Notes under the pieces: generated by a model
The model's database searches: none
Told to the model about the DNA's origin: nothing
Seen by the model: only the letters and a program-made list of their open reading frames with translations
Position numbers and translations under genes: made by a program
Assembly (NCBI GenBank): GCA_002308755.1
Contig: DBVR01000021.1
Location: 1 to 5,734 of the forward strand
Reading direction: 5' to 3'
Origin: Christensenella sp. UBA1259
Lineage (GTDB): Bacteria; Bacillota; Clostridia; Christensenellales; Borkfalkiaceae
Length of the DNA stretch: 5,734 bases
Part shown: positions 4,482 through 5,734 of the stretch, in pieces
Numbering within the stretch: the stretch's first letter is position 1
How the letters are laid out: each line of letters begins with the position of its first letter

Positions 4482-5734
4482 ATGAAACGAAAATATTTTC
4501 TGGCGATAGATATAGGCGCTTCCAGCGGAAGACACATCGTAGGATACGAAGATAACGGGAAAATCGTTACCGACGAAGTATATCGTTTTCCCAACGGACC
4601 GAAAACGGATAACGGACGACTCGTATGGGATACCGACGCTCTCTACGAAAACGTTTTAATCGGTATAAAGACGGCGTTTATACGCTACCCGAATATACAA
4701 TCTCTTGCCATAGACACCTGGGGCGTGGATTACGTACTTTTAGACGGCGACGAACCCATATTACCGTGTTTCAGTTACAGAGATACCCGTACGGTAAAAG
4801 TAATCCCCGCGGTACACTCCGTTGTTCCGTATGAGACGCTCTACAAGAAGACGGGCATACAGTCTCAATCTTTCAATACCATATATCAGTTGTACGACGA
4901 CCTGTCGGAAGGGCGGCTGCAAAAAGCCACCGACTTTCTTATGCTCCCCGAATATCTTAACTACCGTCTTACGGGCGTGAAAATGAAGGAATTCACCGAC
5001 GCAACGACGACGGGACTCGTTAGCGCCGAAACGGGGGTTTTCGACGGCGATATTATTCGCGCGCTTAACTTCCCTGCGCATTTATTCAAAGAACTCGTAC
5101 CGCCCGGAACCGTCGTAGGAAATCTTTTACCCGAAGTTGCCGCAGCAGTCGGCGGACAAACGACGGTGGTAACCTGCGCTTCGCACGACACCGCAAGTGC
5201 CGTAGAAGGAATACCTATGGACACGAATCAGCCGTATATCTCTTCCGGAACCTGGTCTTTACTCGGTATAAAGACGGAAAAAGCCCTTACCGACGACGTA
5301 AGCCGCAAGGAAAACTGGTCCAACGAAGGCGGTATCGGCTACGTTCGCTATCAGAAAAATATCATGGGGTTATGGCTCGTCCAACGTTTACAAAAAGAAC
5401 TCTGCCCCGAAAAGAGTTTTTCGCAAATCGCCGAAGAAGCGAGTTTAAGCGACTATACGGGATACGTTGACGTTGACGACGAGAGATTTTTTTCGCCCGA
5501 AAACATGGTTAAAGCGTTCGATAGTTGTTTTGAAAAGTCAGAGCGTCCGAAAAAGGACGCGGACTACTTCCGTTGCGCGTACGTTTCTTTGGCTTTGGGA
5601 TACAAAAAATCACTCGAAGAGTTACAAAAAAATATAGGCGAAAAGTTCGACGCCCTGTATATCGTGGGCGGCGGCGCGAAAAATAAATTTCTCAACAAAT
5701 TAACGGAAGATTACTGCAAAATCAAGGTGATCGC
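4482..5734 (+). CDS. rhaB: Rhamnulokinase RhaB (FGGY carbohydrate kinase), 3' end cut by the window
   Basis: RhaB phosphorylates L-rhamnulose to L-rhamnulose 1-phosphate with ATP in the cytoplasm, the second step of the RhaA-RhaB-RhaD pathway. The open frame gives 417 codons without a stop, against a usual family length of about 460-490, so roughly the last 50-70 residues are missing. Diagnostic features are the N-terminal phosphate-binding loop AIDIGASSGR (8-17), where ASSGR is typical of rhamnulokinases, IDTWGVDY (77-84), YRDTR (99-103), ASHDTASAV (233-241) with the likely catalytic Asp236, SSGTWSLLG (254-262), and the nucleotide-site loop VGGGAKN (395-401). The start has GGAG at 4475-4478 with short spacing. 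No key residue is missing in the visible part. Its own promoter and probable operator precede it. Confidence 0.93.
   Translation, partial: MKRKYFLAIDIGASSGRHIVGYEDNGKIVTDEVYRFPNGPKTDNGRLVWDTDALYENVLIGIKTAFIRYPNIQSLAIDTWGVDYVLLDGDEPILPCFSYRDTRTVKVIPAVHSVVPYETLYKKTGIQSQSFNTIYQLYDDLSEGRLQKATDFLMLPEYLNYRLTGVKMKEFTDATTTGLVSAETGVFDGDIIRALNFPAHLFKELVPPGTVVGNLLPEVAAAVGGQTTVVTCASHDTASAVEGIPMDTNQPYISSGTWSLLGIKTEKALTDDVSRKENWSNEGGIGYVRYQKNIMGLWLVQRLQKELCPEKSFSQIAEEASLSDYTGYVDVDDERFFSPENMVKAFDSCFEKSERPKKDADYFRCAYVSLALGYKKSLEELQKNIGEKFDALYIVGGGAKNKFLNKLTEDYCKIKVI

Noticed and set aside
4625..5224. Several plus- and minus-strand open frames within the rhaB region
   Set aside because: They are shadows of the rhamnulokinase frame, which shows all family motifs in order.
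1..5734. CRISPR array, tRNA, rRNA or insertion sequence
   Set aside because: No regularly spaced repeats, cloverleaf-like sequence, rRNA segments or transposase motifs were seen on either strand.

Overview
The window looks like the edge of a conjugative or other mobile element in a low-GC Clostridia-type member of the Bacillota. The signs are strong AAGGAG ribosome binding sites, consensus sigma-A promoters, frequent ATA isoleucine codons, and genes of the PcfK/PcfJ families. No integrase, relaxase, tRNA or attachment site is visible, so the element type and its exact boundary are inferred.

Layout. Bases 1-104 hold the 3' end of an unidentified gene. It is followed by three tightly packed plus-strand accessory genes of unknown function (132-548, 567-932, 934-1182). 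A minus-strand type II toxin-antitoxin pair lies next: an AbrB/MazE-like antitoxin (1396-1653) and a RelE/ParE-like toxin (1133-1396). The pair has its own perfect-consensus promoter and an 8-bp-arm palindromic operator. The toxin's 3' end overlaps the third accessory gene by 50 bp, and a plus-strand terminator-like hairpin lies inside the toxin gene.

Reading away from the toxin-antitoxin pair on the plus strand are two genes overlapping by ATGA. The first (1759-2697) fuses a PcfK-like domain, an acidic linker with a possible sliding-clamp-binding peptide, and a MutS domain I that keeps the mismatch-recognising F-x-E motif. The second (2694-4001) is PcfJ-like. A small hairpin and another small accessory gene (4048-4368) follow.

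From about 4400 the content changes to sugar catabolism. A promoter (4408-4436) with an operator-like inverted repeat drives a rhamnulokinase gene (rhaB, 4482 to the window end, 3' truncated). This is probably host chromosome, or catabolic cargo, next to the element.

The most notable item is the PcfK-MutS-I fusion coupled to PcfJ. It suggests an element-encoded protein that recognises DNA or the replisome. Its function is not known from sequence.
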